Shown: positions 34,190 through 47,035 of the stretch, in pieces
How positions within the stretch are numbered: the first letter of the stretch is position 1
How the letters are laid out: the number at the start of each line of letters is the position of its first letter
Assembly: GCA_946902985.2 (NCBI GenBank)
Contig: OX336396.1
Span: forward strand, 234,562,297-234,626,296
Reading direction: 5' to 3'
Length of the DNA: 64,000 nucleotides
From: Meconema thalassinum
Lineage: Eukaryota > Arthropoda > Insecta > Orthoptera > Tettigoniidae
Notes under the pieces: model-generated
What the model saw: only the letters and a program-made list of their open reading frames with translations
Told to the model about the DNA's origin: nothing
Database searches by the model: none
Translations under genes and position numbers: made by a program

Positions 34190-34470
34190 TTATAATTACA
34201 TAGAAATATGAGGGAAAAATGAATGAAACAAAGAAAAGAAGAAAGAAAGAAAGAAAGAAAGAACAGAAGAAAGAACAGAAGAAAGAGACAACATGCGATG
34301 ATTGCATGATATTTATACAGTAGAATACATATGTTACTATCAGGCTGAATGGGAAAGGGATTGACCCCTATCCAACCCATTGGATTCACCCCTGCTTCAA
34401 ACAACTCGTCCCCTGGGCATATTTTTTTAACACAAATATATTGTTTTAATTTTCGGGTACTTATTATCCA
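34190..34470. repeat. (GAAA)n-rich stretch and nondescript sequence
   Basis: A GAAA/GAACAGAA microsatellite lies at 34224-34290; the remainder has no recognised feature. Confidence 0.6.
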
Positions 34471-34476
34471 AAAATA

Positions 34477-34702
34477 GATAGGTCGGTAGGGCACATACTA
34501 AGACATCCAGAATAGCACAGTTATGGAAGGAAGCGTCAAGGATAAGAACTGTAAGGTAGACCAGGGTAGGAATATCTTAAACAGATTGCCTCGGAAGTTG
34601 GGGGTGGAAGCTATGTAGAGATGAAACGTTTAGCTCAGGACAGGAAAGCATGGAGTGCTGCAACAACCAGCCAAAAGACTGAAGACTCAAATAACAACAT
34701 AA
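34477..34702 (+). pseudogene. LINE C-terminal fragment (same family as 22165-23020)
   Basis: Blocks matching GHILRHPG, MEGRVEDKNC, EYVKQIAS and the 3' end CCAAAAGACTGAAGACTCAA-ATAACAAC are present with several frame breaks. It is followed by GAA/GAT-rich microsatellite sequence in which the LTR element at 34754 is inserted. Confidence 0.75.
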
Positions 34703-34753
34703 TTGTTACGGACTATTGAAGATGAAGAAGAAGAAGAATATGATGATGATGAT

Positions 34754-36636
34754 TGTACCAATTTTGCAAATCGGTATATGTTCATCTTATCTTCGAGACG
34801 CAGCAGGAGGTCCAGGTCTGGGGGGATTATCATGAGAACATACACCAGGGCTCTTCTGAGAATTCCATTCACCAAGTTGGCGTCTGGCTACTGGTGAAAT
34901 GAGATCGCCTAGCCCCTTCCGACATGATTTGTGCCCTTGTGTGTGCTGTCACCTAAAGGTTTATAATAAATGAAAAAGAGGGATAAGTCAAGCTTTGATC
35001 CGTGAACTTTTGAAAGGTGAACAGTTCCTGTCAGTTTCATTCGCCAAGCCTTCTGCCAGGATTTGTCCCTTTGTGTGTCCTGTCACTTATAGGCTTACCG
35101 TGATAGACACTTGTAAAGGGAGATAAATCGAGCTTTGTGTGTGCAAACATTGGAAAAGCAACATTTCTTGTCGGCTACATTCGCCAAGCCCTTATTCTAA
35201 GAACACCCTTGCAAGAACATGGTGTAACGTCTCAGCTCCTGGAAGGTTTCTAGGCAGTAACATGTGTGGGGAGATATTCTATAGTACCCACTCAAGACCT
35301 TGAACTCTGGCTTTGTTTTGGCCGGTTGAGCGACTGATCGCAGTTGGTACTACTGGAGGGTTGTGGTGGGGGATACGCTGATATACAAGGGTGGAATCGG
35401 TGACTCAAAAAACAGTGTGTGAGGAAGTTTGCTGACAGAAAGACTCTTGTGCACTTGCCTCCGGGGAAAACGTGTGTGCAGTTTTCCCCGGAGGGTTCGA
35501 AGACAGCAGGTGGTACTATCATGATTTAATTACTAAGGGGCATAACCAAGGACGATCAATACAAACTTTGACTGCTAAATTTTGTAACGTCATTTTAAGG
35601 CCGCGTGTCGGCGGTCCGTAAGCTTACCTAGATAAAGTCTATTTTAGCACTTTAGTATGTAATCTTTTGGAGGGTCTAGTAATATTTTGGTGGTACCTTT
35701 ATATGTAATTACTGCAGGGTGTATTATTATTGCCCTATTTCCCGTTAGCTGGATGGGTACCTCGTGGGTTTTAATTCTTGGTCAGACAGCCTTGACGGGA
35801 CGGTCAATGCTGGACTGTGGATGTTGTCAGACCTTTCCGTTCCACTAAGGGGCGTTTCGGTTGTTTGATGCAGCTTTGTTTTTTGAGAAGGCATTGCCTT
35901 TCTCATGTTGTTTTTCCTTTTCTTTTCTTCCGGATCCATTTTGAAATTCATGTTTTAACCTCAAATGTAACTGCGTAAATTGCCGTGCGGGAAAAATGAC
36001 AATTATTTAGTCCTTGTTGGGCATTAATTTTCTGGGAATCATTCTAATCAAATTCATTTCTATCACAAATGTAGATGTGTGAAATCTTGCCAAGCGGGCA
36101 AGTGTCTGGTTTGTTTAGGTTAAGTGATTCATTGGTGTTTTATTAGATCATATTTGTCAGTTAGTTAATTAAGTGGTGGAAGGCTGTCTCTTGTAATTGT
36201 TTTATTTTACTGCTCAATACATGTTAGCTTATTTCGATTTGTCATATTATTTATTGCATGAAGTCACTAGGAAGTTTATTCCCCTTTTCATTCTTCATCT
36301 TTGGCAGGGTCAATTTAATACCGGCTGCTGAGGTAAGCATCCAGTTTTCCACTCAACAAGCTGGGCTTGACATTGGTTTCGTCCCGCCTGTTCTCTTTTC
36401 CTAAATCTAATGAGGGTGTTCTTGAAAACCAAGCAAATCGAAACATTCGCTCCTAGGTTTTTTGGCTGTAAACTCAGCTGGCCTAGCGAGTAATTAAATT
36501 AGGCCTTTCCTGTGTGTTATCATTTATTAATTTCTGATATGATAATATCATGTTAATAAAGCATTTTTGATATGCTAATTTTATTATCACATCTTGGGTT
36601 ATCGAATAGGGAAGGGGGGATGAGGCTACTGTTACA
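34754..36636 (+). repeat. 5' LTR of LARD-like element
   Basis: 1883 bp, starts TGTACC and ends TTACA. Differences from the right LTR include GGTATATG versus GGTACATG near 34790, ACTGATCG versus ACTGGTCG near 35335 and GGATGTTG versus GGAGGTTG near 35820. Frames inside (e.g. 35292-35522) recur only because the LTRs are duplicates. Confidence 0.9.
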
Positions 36637-39600
36637 ATGGTAGCAGTGAGCGTGGTTTGTTCTGTGATCTTGCCATTAGTAAACAATCCTTCCTATCGAC
36701 TGATTGCAGTAATTAATTAAAATTAAATTCAATAACTTAATTAATGTAGATTGGGCCCTCCATACTAATTTTTCTTTCTCCAATAGGTAGGCTAGTTATT
36801 AGAGCAGAACCTAATTCATGTTGTGATTTGATTTCATGTAAAATAACCTGCTGAGTACACCGAGACCAAATGAACAATTCTGTCGTCAGCTGTTAAGACG
36901 AGCAGATAGCCGAAAGTGGCAATCACGTGCGCTGGACGAAAGTCAGGACTGACGGGAGAGTAATGGCCGTGCTGCGTTGCCAGATTGACGAGTTGACCGG
37001 CTGAAGGAATTTCACACGTGGTGAGTTTTGATATGCTGTTTGTATGTTTTGGGGTGGTTGCAAATTCATTCTGTTCTTGTAGGAAATAGTCCAGCTCAAT
37101 TTTACTGCGCCTGTGCTAATGTACACCTCGGGAAGTGTTGTTTTGACCAAATTGTGTCACGTGTTTGAAAAGAATAAAATGTTTGTCTGATTGGAAGTAG
37201 TTTTGGTAAAATTTAAATTATTGACGTTCTAAATTCTCTTGACAATAGGCTGAAATTGATAAACTTGTATTTCCAGTAAGAATAACTTAGTGTCTGTTTT
37301 GATGTGCGTTTAGTGCACGCCCGTTGAATCACGTAGTGATTTCGAACCATCATGGCGGCGACTGTGACCAAGTTATTATTTTATGCAACTGATGTCGGTA
37401 AAAATGTGAATTGCGTGTGTGGATTTATCATCAGCAGGTTCCTTTGGGGTAAATCTGTAATTATTCTTAATAATTGTTAGTGATGTAAGGCTGAAATTCT
37501 GCAATTCGCTGTGCATAATACGTGTGAGGTATAATTGGTAGTGATCAGCTGTTCATTAGGCCAAACATTTCATGTTTTGTTGTCATTTCTTTAGCTGGGG
37601 GTTAATTATTTCGCTGTTGGTAGTTCTGTCAAATTAAATTGGACCGTGAGAGTATTAAAATTTGGTATTGTCAACTTATTCTGCGTTAAATTAATTCTGA
37701 AAAATGGTCGAATTGCTGTCTATATGTACGCTCGGTAATTGTGTTTTGAATGATGTTAAATGTCGAATTGCGTGTGTGCTAATTCAGTATAAATGAATCA
37801 GGTGAGTGTTTATGTATGATTGGTTGATGTTTAAGTTGCTTAGTAATTGGGGGGGGGGGGGGGGGGGAGTAAATTGTCTTGTTGTGACATGGGGATTTTT
37901 AAGGTTAGATTGTCATCTAAATTGGTCAAGTATTAAATGGCTTTAATATTCAGTATCTTAGTGTGTTTTTCGTTGAGTGACTTACTAAGTGGGATATTTC
38001 TGGGAGGCAGTCACCTTCACGTCGCATCTCATTTAGGGTGTAAATAAATATTTTCCCCCGATTCGTGTCTTTCGTTTTAGGACGTTTTCCTACGATGTAA
38101 GGAGAACTGTGATTTCAGGGCTACAACTTTGGGTTGTTTTATCAGGTCCTTACGTGAGTTGATACTCCGTTGGCGTTATAGTGTCTTGACGATCCGAATA
38201 CTAACATACTGATGTAAATGGGGAATTTTGGGATTGTCCAGGGAAGGGAGCACGTATGTCTGGTGCATGCATGAATGTATTTCTGTGGTTGATTGTGTTC
38301 AGGATGAAAGGGTGTGTGTGATGAGAATTTTATTGCTGCCCTGACTAGGAATCGAACTGGTGTTCTTTGGTGGTCAAAATTGTATTTATTTTCTTTTGTA
38401 ATCCTTCAGTTTTTTTAATCCTGCTGATTGAATGAAAGTCATGTGTGGATGAATTGATGCAAGTTTGCAATTTGAATTGGGTGGGAGTAATTGAGGCCTA
38501 ATTGCCAGTAACGTAAGATGGATTATTATTAATTTTATATTAGTTGTATTAGTTGCATTTTGAAAATGGACCTATTATGCAGATGTGCTTCGTATGGGGA
38601 TCTACTGTCAGGAGTCCATTTAATTTGGGGTGTGAGTACCATATTGATTGGGCCCGGGCAGGGTGTATATAGTATTTGTCCGAGTCGAGTGACTATAGGT
38701 ATGGGACTTCGTTATCTCGGTGAAAGGCTAATTTTTCTTGGGTATTTAGAAGCCACTCGTCCAGTTTGTATGGAGAGTCGAGCCACGATTGGTGAGCTGA
38801 CGGTAAGTGTTTCTATACCATAGGGTATTTTGTGTTCATGATATTTGTACGATTGCTAATTTGCATAATTGAAAGTAACGGGTTATTGTCGTGGGTGGTA
38901 AAATCTTATAATGAGATGTTTGAGAAGGATGTGTGATGGATGATGGATGAATGTTAGGAACTGGAGTCCTGTGTTCGAGTTCCAGTGATGAAGTTGCTAA
39001 CTCTGGGAATACTTGTTGATTTTTGGTATATATAAAAAAAAATTATTTGGTAGTTCGGTTGGTGAAAGTTTTCCTTTAGGGAGATGGTCCTGCGGTGGCA
39101 TGCTGAGCTGTCGCTGTATGTCAGCTGCTGTGTTCGCTAGTCTGATTTTGAGATTTTTTGGAGGTTGCAGTGCTTTGTTTGCGATGGCATTGAAATAGGC
39201 TGGTTCGTTAGTTATTCATAACTTGCAGTTTCTTGCTGTTAGGCGGCTAGGTTTTTCTATTGTGGTCGCATTTCTGAAGGGTTGTAGGTTCGTGAGATTT
39301 CATGTAGACTCCCGTTAGCTTGGGTGTGTTCACTTCACAATCAGCTGTTGTAGGCGTTCATGCATATTTTGATATTTTGATTCTGGAGTTTTCGGTTGAG
39401 GGTGCTTCAGTGCATTAGTTGGTTAGTTATTTATAACTTGCAGCCTTGATCTGTTAGACCGCTGGCGTTTCTGTTGTAGTTTCAACTCTGAAAGGTTCTG
39501 GGTTCATTAAAATTTGGTGTAGCCCCATCACCTTGGGTGTGTGTGAATTAGGCTGTTGCCACCGGATGTTCTGATCGATTGTGAGCCTTAGTGACAGTCA

Positions 39601-41688
39601 GTGTCCTGGGTAGTTTCTGGAGTAATCATCTTTGGTGGTAAAAATAATTAAATTCTCTGAGTAATAGGGTGTTGATAGCTTGGCAGTTTTTTTGGTGCGA
39701 GGTTCCAATGTGGTTAGGTGCGAGCTGGATTTATGGATTTATTTTGAAGATTTTAATTGCTTCGTGCCTTTTGAGATGTAACAATTGTCAATTCTGAATA
39801 AATTAGTTTTGATATTCTGGGAGGAATTTTATTGGCGTTAGAATTTGGGGAGATACAGACACGTGTTGTTAGTCGAGGAGGTTGTGAATTTTGAGATTTT
39901 AAGTAGCTTCGTGGAGTTAATGTTTTGGGAACGTATGATGACAGTGGTGCGTTGAAGCATCATGGGTTCGATTTGAGTGTGGTCATAAAGTGTCACCCAG
40001 TCTTTGGATGATGAACATTAATAGTAGGTGACACACGTTAGTTAGAGATGTCTGTGGTCTGTGGTAACGCTATTTAGGGAAATTTTCGGGGTTGTGATTG
40101 TCTGTGTTGCGTGATTGGAAGGTGAACCACGTGCACTAGGGTGTGTGTGACGCTTGGTGGGTGCCCTACCTTGTGTCGAATGTGTATTTATGTTCTGGTA
40201 GTGTGTTGTACTCTTATCTTCTGAGGCGGCCATGCCTTTGTGGGGGAAGATGTTAATTACCCTCTGTGGGGTCGTGTGTTGATCCGGAGGGGGAGCTCAG
40301 GTACCGAGCTGATTATGTCGTGATGGCCAGGGTTTGGTGGCGCAAGAGTGATGTTCCTCCCGGTGTCATAAGGGAGAGGACCTGTCATGTGAAGGACAGG
40401 GCGGTGTTTGTTTGTGTAGTGTGTGAATGACAGTGCATACTGTTTTAATAATTCACGTCAGGTTATGAACTGCAGTCCTCGTGCTGTTTTCCTGGTTCGC
40501 TAGTTGTCCTATGGAATTTAGGGTTATTTATGTTTTGTGTTGTCACCGGGAACATTGCCCGTTGGCAGATATGGAGTGGGAGAAATATCGGGGTGACAGC
40601 CCGATGGAATTAAGGGCATTCTTATTATTAAAGTGTGAAATATGTGGGTGACGTGGTTTTTTCCTTATTTTGTTTGTCTTGCTGCTAGTGTGCTTGTGGG
40701 GTAGGATGTTGTGGTCTCTGTTCCTCCTGTCCTTGGAGGCCACTGAGGGCAGTGTGGGTCAGGAACATGTAAAATTGAGCAAGACATGTAATTTGTGTTT
40801 GTGTGCATATCAAAACGAGCTCTGTGTGATGCCTTCCGTGCGGTAGGTAATTTTGTAATGTATTTAACTTGAGCAATACCACGGGCGGTATAGTAAATGT
40901 AGTTTTGATGGAATGCCCCGTGCGGCATGTTAATGTAATTGTCATTGTGAATTTTGAAAATAGTTGCGTGCTGTCCTGATTTCGTGAAGTCGCAGAAAAA
41001 TGGTCCTTCGGTTTTGTTAAAGTAAATTCATTTTGAAAAATTGTTTAAAATTTTTGGTGGGCAAGTTTGTAAGTGCCTTTGAATTGCGAATTCTAATGAA
41101 AAATTCTGGGTTCTGTACACCTTAGTCAAATTTTGGTTATTCTTGCTAAGTATTGTAGTGAACTTTAATTAAGCTTGTTAACGTCAGTCATATCGTATAG
41201 TTGGTTGCCCCTTTCGTGTGTTTTTCATACGTCAGTGGACCTTTAATTATGCCCTGGACACTATCTCTTTGCGCAGAACCTTGTTTGAAGCATCAAGTAT
41301 CCCTTGTGATTTGAAAGACTCTTAAGTGAACTTCGATGGCACACTAATGCTTCGTGTGATATGTTTTTTTTATCCTTCCTGGGATAACTTCGGCTGTTAT
41401 GGGCTGGTTGACTGGCCTGGAACGATTGTTCCCTCTAAGGGAACTGTATTTGGACCATACGCTGCTGTTCTGATGTGTGTTTCAGTGGTCACTATGTGGG
41501 ACGTGTACTACCAATCTGGGCCCAGTTTGGAGGTATCATCTAGGTCCCATGGCATCATTCTACCCGAGGAGATCTACTTCAAGGTCCGCTGGCGGAGATT
41601 GGAGTAGCCTCTTCAGCTGCCAAGAGACCAACTGGACACCATCACCCTGTTCATCATCTCCCCATCGTCTTCCTTTGGAGGAGGAGGA
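36637..41688 (+). other. Internal region of LARD-like element, non-coding
   Basis: Begins with ATGGTAGCAGTGAGCGTGG (putative primer-binding site). The plus strand is strongly enriched in T and G throughout. A run of 19 G lies at 37849-37867. The largest plus-strand frame (38560-38823, 87 codons) and minus frames at 40543-40945 show no family motif. No splice-linked retroviral-type gene could be assembled by eye. Confidence 0.75.
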
Positions 41689-43571
41689 TGTACCAATTTT
41701 GCAAATCGGTACATGTTCATCTTATCTTCGAGACGCAGCAGGAGGTCCAGGTCTGGGGGGATTATCATGAGAACATACACCAGGGCTCTTCTGAGAATTC
41801 CATTCACCAAGTTGGCGTCTGGCTACTGGTGAAATGAGATCGCCTAGCCCCTTCCGACATGATTTGTGCCCTTGTGTGTGCTGTCACCTAAAGGTTTATA
41901 ATAAATGGAAAAGAGGGATAAGTCAAGCTTTGATCCGTGAACTTTTGAAAGGTGAACAGTTCCTGTCAGTTTCATTCGCCAAGCCTTCTGCCAGGATTTG
42001 TGCCTTTGTGTGTCCTGTCACTTATAGGCTTACCGTGATAGACACTTGTAAAGGGAGATAAATCGAGCTTTGTGTGTGCAAACATTGGAAAAGCAACATT
42101 TCTTGTCGGCTACATTCGCCAAGCCCTTATTCTAAGAACACCCTTGCAAGAACATGGTGTAACGTCTCAGCTCCTGGAAGGTTTCTAGGCAGTAACATGT
42201 GTGGGGAGATATTCTATTGTACCCACTCAAGACCTTGAACTCTGGCTTTGTTTTGGCCGGTTGAGCGACTGGTCGCAGTTGGTACTACTGGAGGGTTGTG
42301 GTGGGGGATACGCTGAAATACAAGGGTGGAATCGGTGACTCAAAAAACAGTGTGTGAGGAAGTTTGCTGACAGAAAGACACTTGTGCACTTGCCTCCGGG
42401 GAAAACGTGTGTGCAGTTTTCCCCGGAGGGTTCGAAGACAGCAGGTGGTACTATCATGATTTAATTACTAAGGGGCATAACCAAGGACGATCAATACAAA
42501 CTTTGACTGCTAAATTTTGTAACGTCATTTTAAGGCCGCGTGTCGGCGGTCCGTAAGCTTACCTAGATAAAGTCTATTTTAGCACTTTAGTATGTAATCT
42601 TTTGGAGGGTCTAGTAATATTTTGGTGGTACCTTTATATGTAATTACTGCAGGGTGTATTATTATTGCCCTATTTCCCGTTAGCTGGATGGGTACCTCGT
42701 GGGTTTTAATTCTTGGTCAGACAGCCTTGACGGGACGGTCAATGCTGGACTGTGGAGGTTGTCAGACCTTTCCGTTCCACTAAGGGGCGTTTCGGTTGTT
42801 TGATGCAGCTTTGTTTTTTGAGAAGGCATTGCCTTTCTCATGTTGTTTTTCCTTTTCTTTTCTTCCGGATCCATTTTGAAATTCATGTTTTAACCTCAAA
42901 TGTAACTGCGTAAATTGCCGTGCGGGAAAAATGACAATTATTTAGTCCTTGTTGGGCATTAATTTTCTGGGAATCATTCTAATCAAATTCATTTCTATCA
43001 CAAATGTAGATGTGTGAAATTTTGCCAAGCGGGCAAGTGTCTGGTTTGTTTAGGTTAAGTGATTCATTGGTGTTTTATTAGATCATATTTGTCAGTTAGT
43101 TAATTAAGTGGTGGAAGGCTGTCTCTTGTAATTGTTTTATTTTACTGCTCAATACATGTTAGCTTATTTCGATTTGTCATATTATTTATTGCATGAAGTC
43201 ACTAGGAAGTTTATTCCCCTTTTCATTCTTCATCTTTGGCAGGGTCAATTTAATACCGGCTGCTGAGGTAAGCATCCAGTTTTCCACTCAACAAGCTGGG
43301 CTTGACATTGGTTTCGTCCCGCCTGTTCTCTTTTCCTAAATCTAATGAGGGTGTTCTTGAAAACCAAGCAAATCGGAACATTCGCTCCTAGGTTTTTTGG
43401 CTGTAAACTCAGCTGGCCTAGCGAGTAATTAAATTAGGCCTTTCCTGTGTGTTATCATTTATTAATTTCTGATATGGTAATATCATGTTAATAAAGCATT
43501 TTTGATATGCTAATTTTATTATCACATCTTGGGTTATCGAATAGGGAAGGGGGGATGAGGCTACTGTTACA
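41689..43571 (+). repeat. 3' LTR of LARD-like element
   Basis: 1883 bp, preceded directly by the purine tract 41677-41688 and followed by ATGAT and a (GAT)/(GGA)/(GAA) microsatellite at 43572-43650. Confidence 0.9.
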
Positions 43572-43650
43572 ATGATGATGATGATGAAGGAGGAGGAGGA
43601 GGAGGAGGAGGAGAAGAAGAAGGAGAAGAAGAAGAAGAAGAAGAAAACAA

Positions 43651-44699
43651 CTAACGGATCGCATGTCTGTCTCGTCAAATCCAAATAGTCTATGCAAGAC
43701 CGTAGCCGGTACGGTTTTAATGTACAATATATATTGACTTAGGGTAATAAATAGTTTATTATAATTAATACTTCAGTAAGGAATCTGTATATCATGGTCA
43801 TTTTATGTCATTTTATAGTGTAGAATTGTAAATTAATATGCGAAATGAACTGCAAGTATTGTGATGATGATTACTAGCTACAACTACATCATAATATACT
43901 GTTGGTCTACTGCTAATATGTTTTACTGTTGATATTTATCTGAAGTTGTGGAATGTCTTCAGGCTCCTCAGACAACAGTCTTGGTGTAGCCTTTAGTAAA
44001 ATCTGTTTGTACAGCATAAATAATAATCTGAGTTTTTAAAATTTGAGTAGCTTTTATAAACGCATGTCTCCCTTGAAAAGTTTTCAGTGCCGGCCTAAGG
44101 AAGATAAATTTATTTAGAAGCCACAGAACAAAGACTGAATCTGCTTGAGGGAATTGGTTACGGTGCTACTGAAAAGAAATGAAATGTAGGTCCGGAAAAA
44201 GAGCATACCTTAATAAAAGTTAATTAGCTCAATGATCTGTGGAGTCAGGCTTGACGAGCTCCCCGCATGTAATAACGGGTTAAAATCTCGGGTAAGCTTT
44301 AGGCGAGCATGAAATGACTTGAGTGCATCGTTTAACACGCACGACCCACCACCAAAAGGAATAACACAGTACTATAAACATAAACTCCTTTAGGCTATAA
44401 AGCGGAAAACCTTTTATTTGAATTCTCAAGTCCATAGCAATTGTAAATAAAAGCATATTATTTCCAACAATGACGATTTAGCTAAACGGAAAGTAACAGA
44501 CAAATTAGACTTTAGTTCTCAAAAACTTCAGACGATTATCCGCAGGTGATTCTAATTACAGATATCACTCGCCTGCCTAGTGTTAGCATTGCCCTCTGGT
44601 TATGTGGCAGGTAGCGGGGTAAAATTTTTGAGATAGCATGTAGGTGCTACTGCTCTATAATACCTTTAATTGTAATTACAGATTTTATACTGGGAATGT
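43651..44699. other. No gene; one weak tRNA-like remnant
   Basis: AT-rich. Near 44265-44300 TGTAATAACGGGTTAAAATC resembles a decayed B box. Nothing else recognised. Confidence 0.4.
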
Positions 44700-45185
44700 T
44701 GGTTGGTTGATTGGTTCCTCAGTTTAGGGGCTGCGACAACGCGGTAATGTAGCCTTGTGTACTTTGGATGTGTGTAGAATCTGTCTGATAACCGGCGTTA
44801 ATTGTGATTGATGTATTAATGTCTGTTATTTGTAATTCAGGTAAGGACTCCAGACGATCAATTTCATGTAGTTTCCACTTTCGCTAAAAAATGCTGCTGT
44901 CAACGACACCTAGCCGTGACCTTCACTATTAGATGCCACTGAATCTGCACCTGGTGACGAACGTTGGAACTTAGAGTGTTAATGAAATCTAACCTACAAA
45001 TTTTAGCTTCAGACAATTGTAGTTAGCGGAAGCTTCTTTAACATGCCATAAACATATGATATGGGCCCGCCGGCTTTACTTCCCCTCGAAGGAAAGCATA
45101 CTAAGGGATTTTTAATGCTCTTAAAAATCCTACGACTTCGGCCGGGTTTGAACCCGCGATCTTGGGCACAGAGGCTCAGCACTGG
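44700..45185 (-). mobile_element. SINE family 2, long variant, head truncated
   Basis: The 3' tail (GGTTGGTTGATTGGTTCC, GGGGCTGCGACAACGCGG in plus order) and body match 23165-23670, but the sequence departs at about 45185 (GAGGCTCAGCACTGGGAATG) before the A box. B-box-like CGGGTTTGAACCCGCGATC is retained. Confidence 0.7.
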
Positions 45186-45603
45186 GAATGTTAAGTGGGA
45201 TATCACAAACCCACTGGACAAAAATGTAATCACTTCCTCTTAAGAGCACTCTTGTCTCTCTGGATCAATGTAGATGGTTTTGCACTCCATCCAAGTGATC
45301 ATGAGATCTTTCACCGCTGACATACGACCATAAAAGTCAAGTAGTGTGTGTGCTAGTCTTCAAAATACACGTCTAAAATGGGCAGAACAGCTCCGAAGAA
45401 TGACATTAGCTGACTGGAAATGATTTTCCGTGGTTTTCCACTTCTACCCTAGGCGAATGCCGGGAGGGGCCTTAAATTAAGCCATGGCCACCTCCTTCCC
45501 AATCCTCACCTGAATTACAAATACACACACAACTACAGACACCGAAATAAATTAGACATATTCGACACACACTCCAGTTCATGGGACTAAATGACCACAA
45601 TGT
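44856..45603 (+). repeat. ~750-bp direct repeat, copy 1
   Basis: Repeated at 46127-46870 with a few percent difference. It covers the head-truncated SINE, a unique stretch (AAACCCACTGGACAAAAATG, ACTTCCTCTTAAGAGCAC) and a family-1 SINE 3' part ending GGGACTAAATGACCACAATG. Confidence 0.75.
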
Positions 45604-46126
45604 CGGTTGGTTGCTTCTTAAGTTGAGGGGCTGCGACAACGCGGTCATGTAGCCCCGTGTACTTTGGGTGTGTGTAGAATCTGTCTGATAACCGGTGTTA
45701 ATTGTGATGACTGTATTAGTGTGTGTTATCTGTCTTTTAATTTAAGTACTGCAACTTAGAATTTTTCAAATAGTTCCTACATTTTCCCGCCAAGCTCCAC
45801 CGTCAACGACTACTAGGCCAAGTTCAGAACTTAGCTACTAGACGGCACCGCAGTCGGCTCTTGGCAACGAACGTAGAAACCAAGGAGCGTTGTTTACATT
45901 CTTAACCTATCCAATTTAGCTTCACACATGTGCAATTAGTGGAAGGTTCTTTAACATGCCATAAATCTATGACATGGGACCTCCGGCTTTACTCCCCCTC
46001 CGAAGGAAGGCATTCGGAGGGATTTTTAACGCTCTTAAAAAATCCGACGACTTCGGTCGGGTTTGAATCCGCTATCTTGGGCATAGAAGCTCAGCATGCT
46101 ACCGACTACGCCACCGAAGCCGCCCA
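45604..46126 (-). mobile_element. SINE family 2, long variant, complete
   Basis: tRNA-like head at the 46126 end (reverse of ACGCCACCGAAGCCGCC), B box TCGGGTTTGAATCCGC, 3' tail at 45604-45660 with GTCGCAGCCCC in reverse and (GGTT)n. It lies between the two direct repeats. Confidence 0.8.
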
Positions 46127-46870
46127 ATTTCATGTAGTTACCACTTTTGCTACAAAATTCTGCCGTCAACGACACCTAGCTGCAACCTTCGCTACTAGAT
46201 GCCACCAAAACTGCACCTGGCGACGAAATTTGGAACTTGGAGTGATAATCAAATCTAACCGGCAAATTTTAGCTTCACACAATTGTAGTTAGTGGAAGCT
46301 TCTTTAACATGCCAAATATATGATATGGGCCCGCCGGCTTTACTTCTCCTCGAAGGAAAGCATACTAAGGGATTTTAATGCTCTTAAAAATCCTACGACT
46401 TCGGCCGGGTTTGAACCCGCGATCTTGGGCATAGAGGCTCAGCACTGGGAATGTTAAGTGGGATATCATAAACCCACTGGACAAAAATGTAATCACTTCC
46501 TCTTAAGAGCACACTTGTCTATCTGGAGCACTGTAGATGGTTTTGCACTCCATCCAAGTGATCATGTGATCTTTCACCGCTGACATACGACCATAAAAGT
46601 GAAGTAGTGTGTGTGCTAGTCTTCAAAATACACATCTAAAATGGGCAGAACAGCTCCGAAAAATGACAGTATCTGACTGGAAATGATTTTCCGTGGTTTC
46701 CCACTTCTAGTCTAAGCGAATGTCGGGAGGGGCCTTAAATTAAGCCATGGCCGCCTCCTTCCTAATCCTCACCTGAATTACAAATACGCTCACAACCACA
46801 GACGCCGAAATAAATTAGACATATTCAACACACACCCCAGTTCAAGAGACTAAATGACCACGATGTCCAA
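46127..46870 (+). repeat. ~750-bp direct repeat, copy 2
   Basis: Matches 44856-45603 from CAATTTCATGTAGTT to CAGTTCAAGAGACTAAATG. Includes a second head-truncated SINE family 2 stretch (46262-46445, minus) with the same truncation point, so the truncation predates the duplication. Confidence 0.75.
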
Positions 46871-47035
46871 GGGCCTTAAATGATATTACAACAATTCAAT
46901 TTTCAATAAGGCAACACGAAAAAAGTGGCTTCAAGGCCAGGAATTTACTCCAGGATCCTTGAAACGTGAGATGATGTTATTTCATTTGAGAGGCTTAGAC
47001 ATCGACGTCGTTTATATCCGTGTACTTGGTTGTAG

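Larger units (their letters stand above)
34754..43571 (+). mobile_element. LTR retrotransposon without recognisable genes (LARD-like)
   Basis: Two direct repeats of exactly 1883 bp (TGTACC..GTTACA) flank 5052 bp. The 5-bp duplication ATGAT is present at 34749-34753 and 43572-43576, though in a GAT-rich microsatellite. A primer-binding-site-like TGGTAGCAGTGAGCG follows the left LTR and a polypurine tract GGAGGAGGAGGA precedes the right LTR, which fixes the orientation. No Gag, protease, RT, RNase H or integrase motif is visible in the internal region, where the longest frames are under 100 codons. Mobilisation would need proteins from another element. By eye the LTRs differ at only about a dozen sites, so insertion is recent. 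Confidence 0.85.

Noticed and set aside
38560..38823. 87-codon frame in the LARD-like interior as a possible gag remnant
   Set aside because: No capsid or zinc-knuckle motif, and similar-length frames occur by chance on both strands.
43418..43727. Phe/Ser/Leu-rich minus-strand frames
   Set aside because: Translation of the GGA/GAA/GAT microsatellite next to the 3' LTR.
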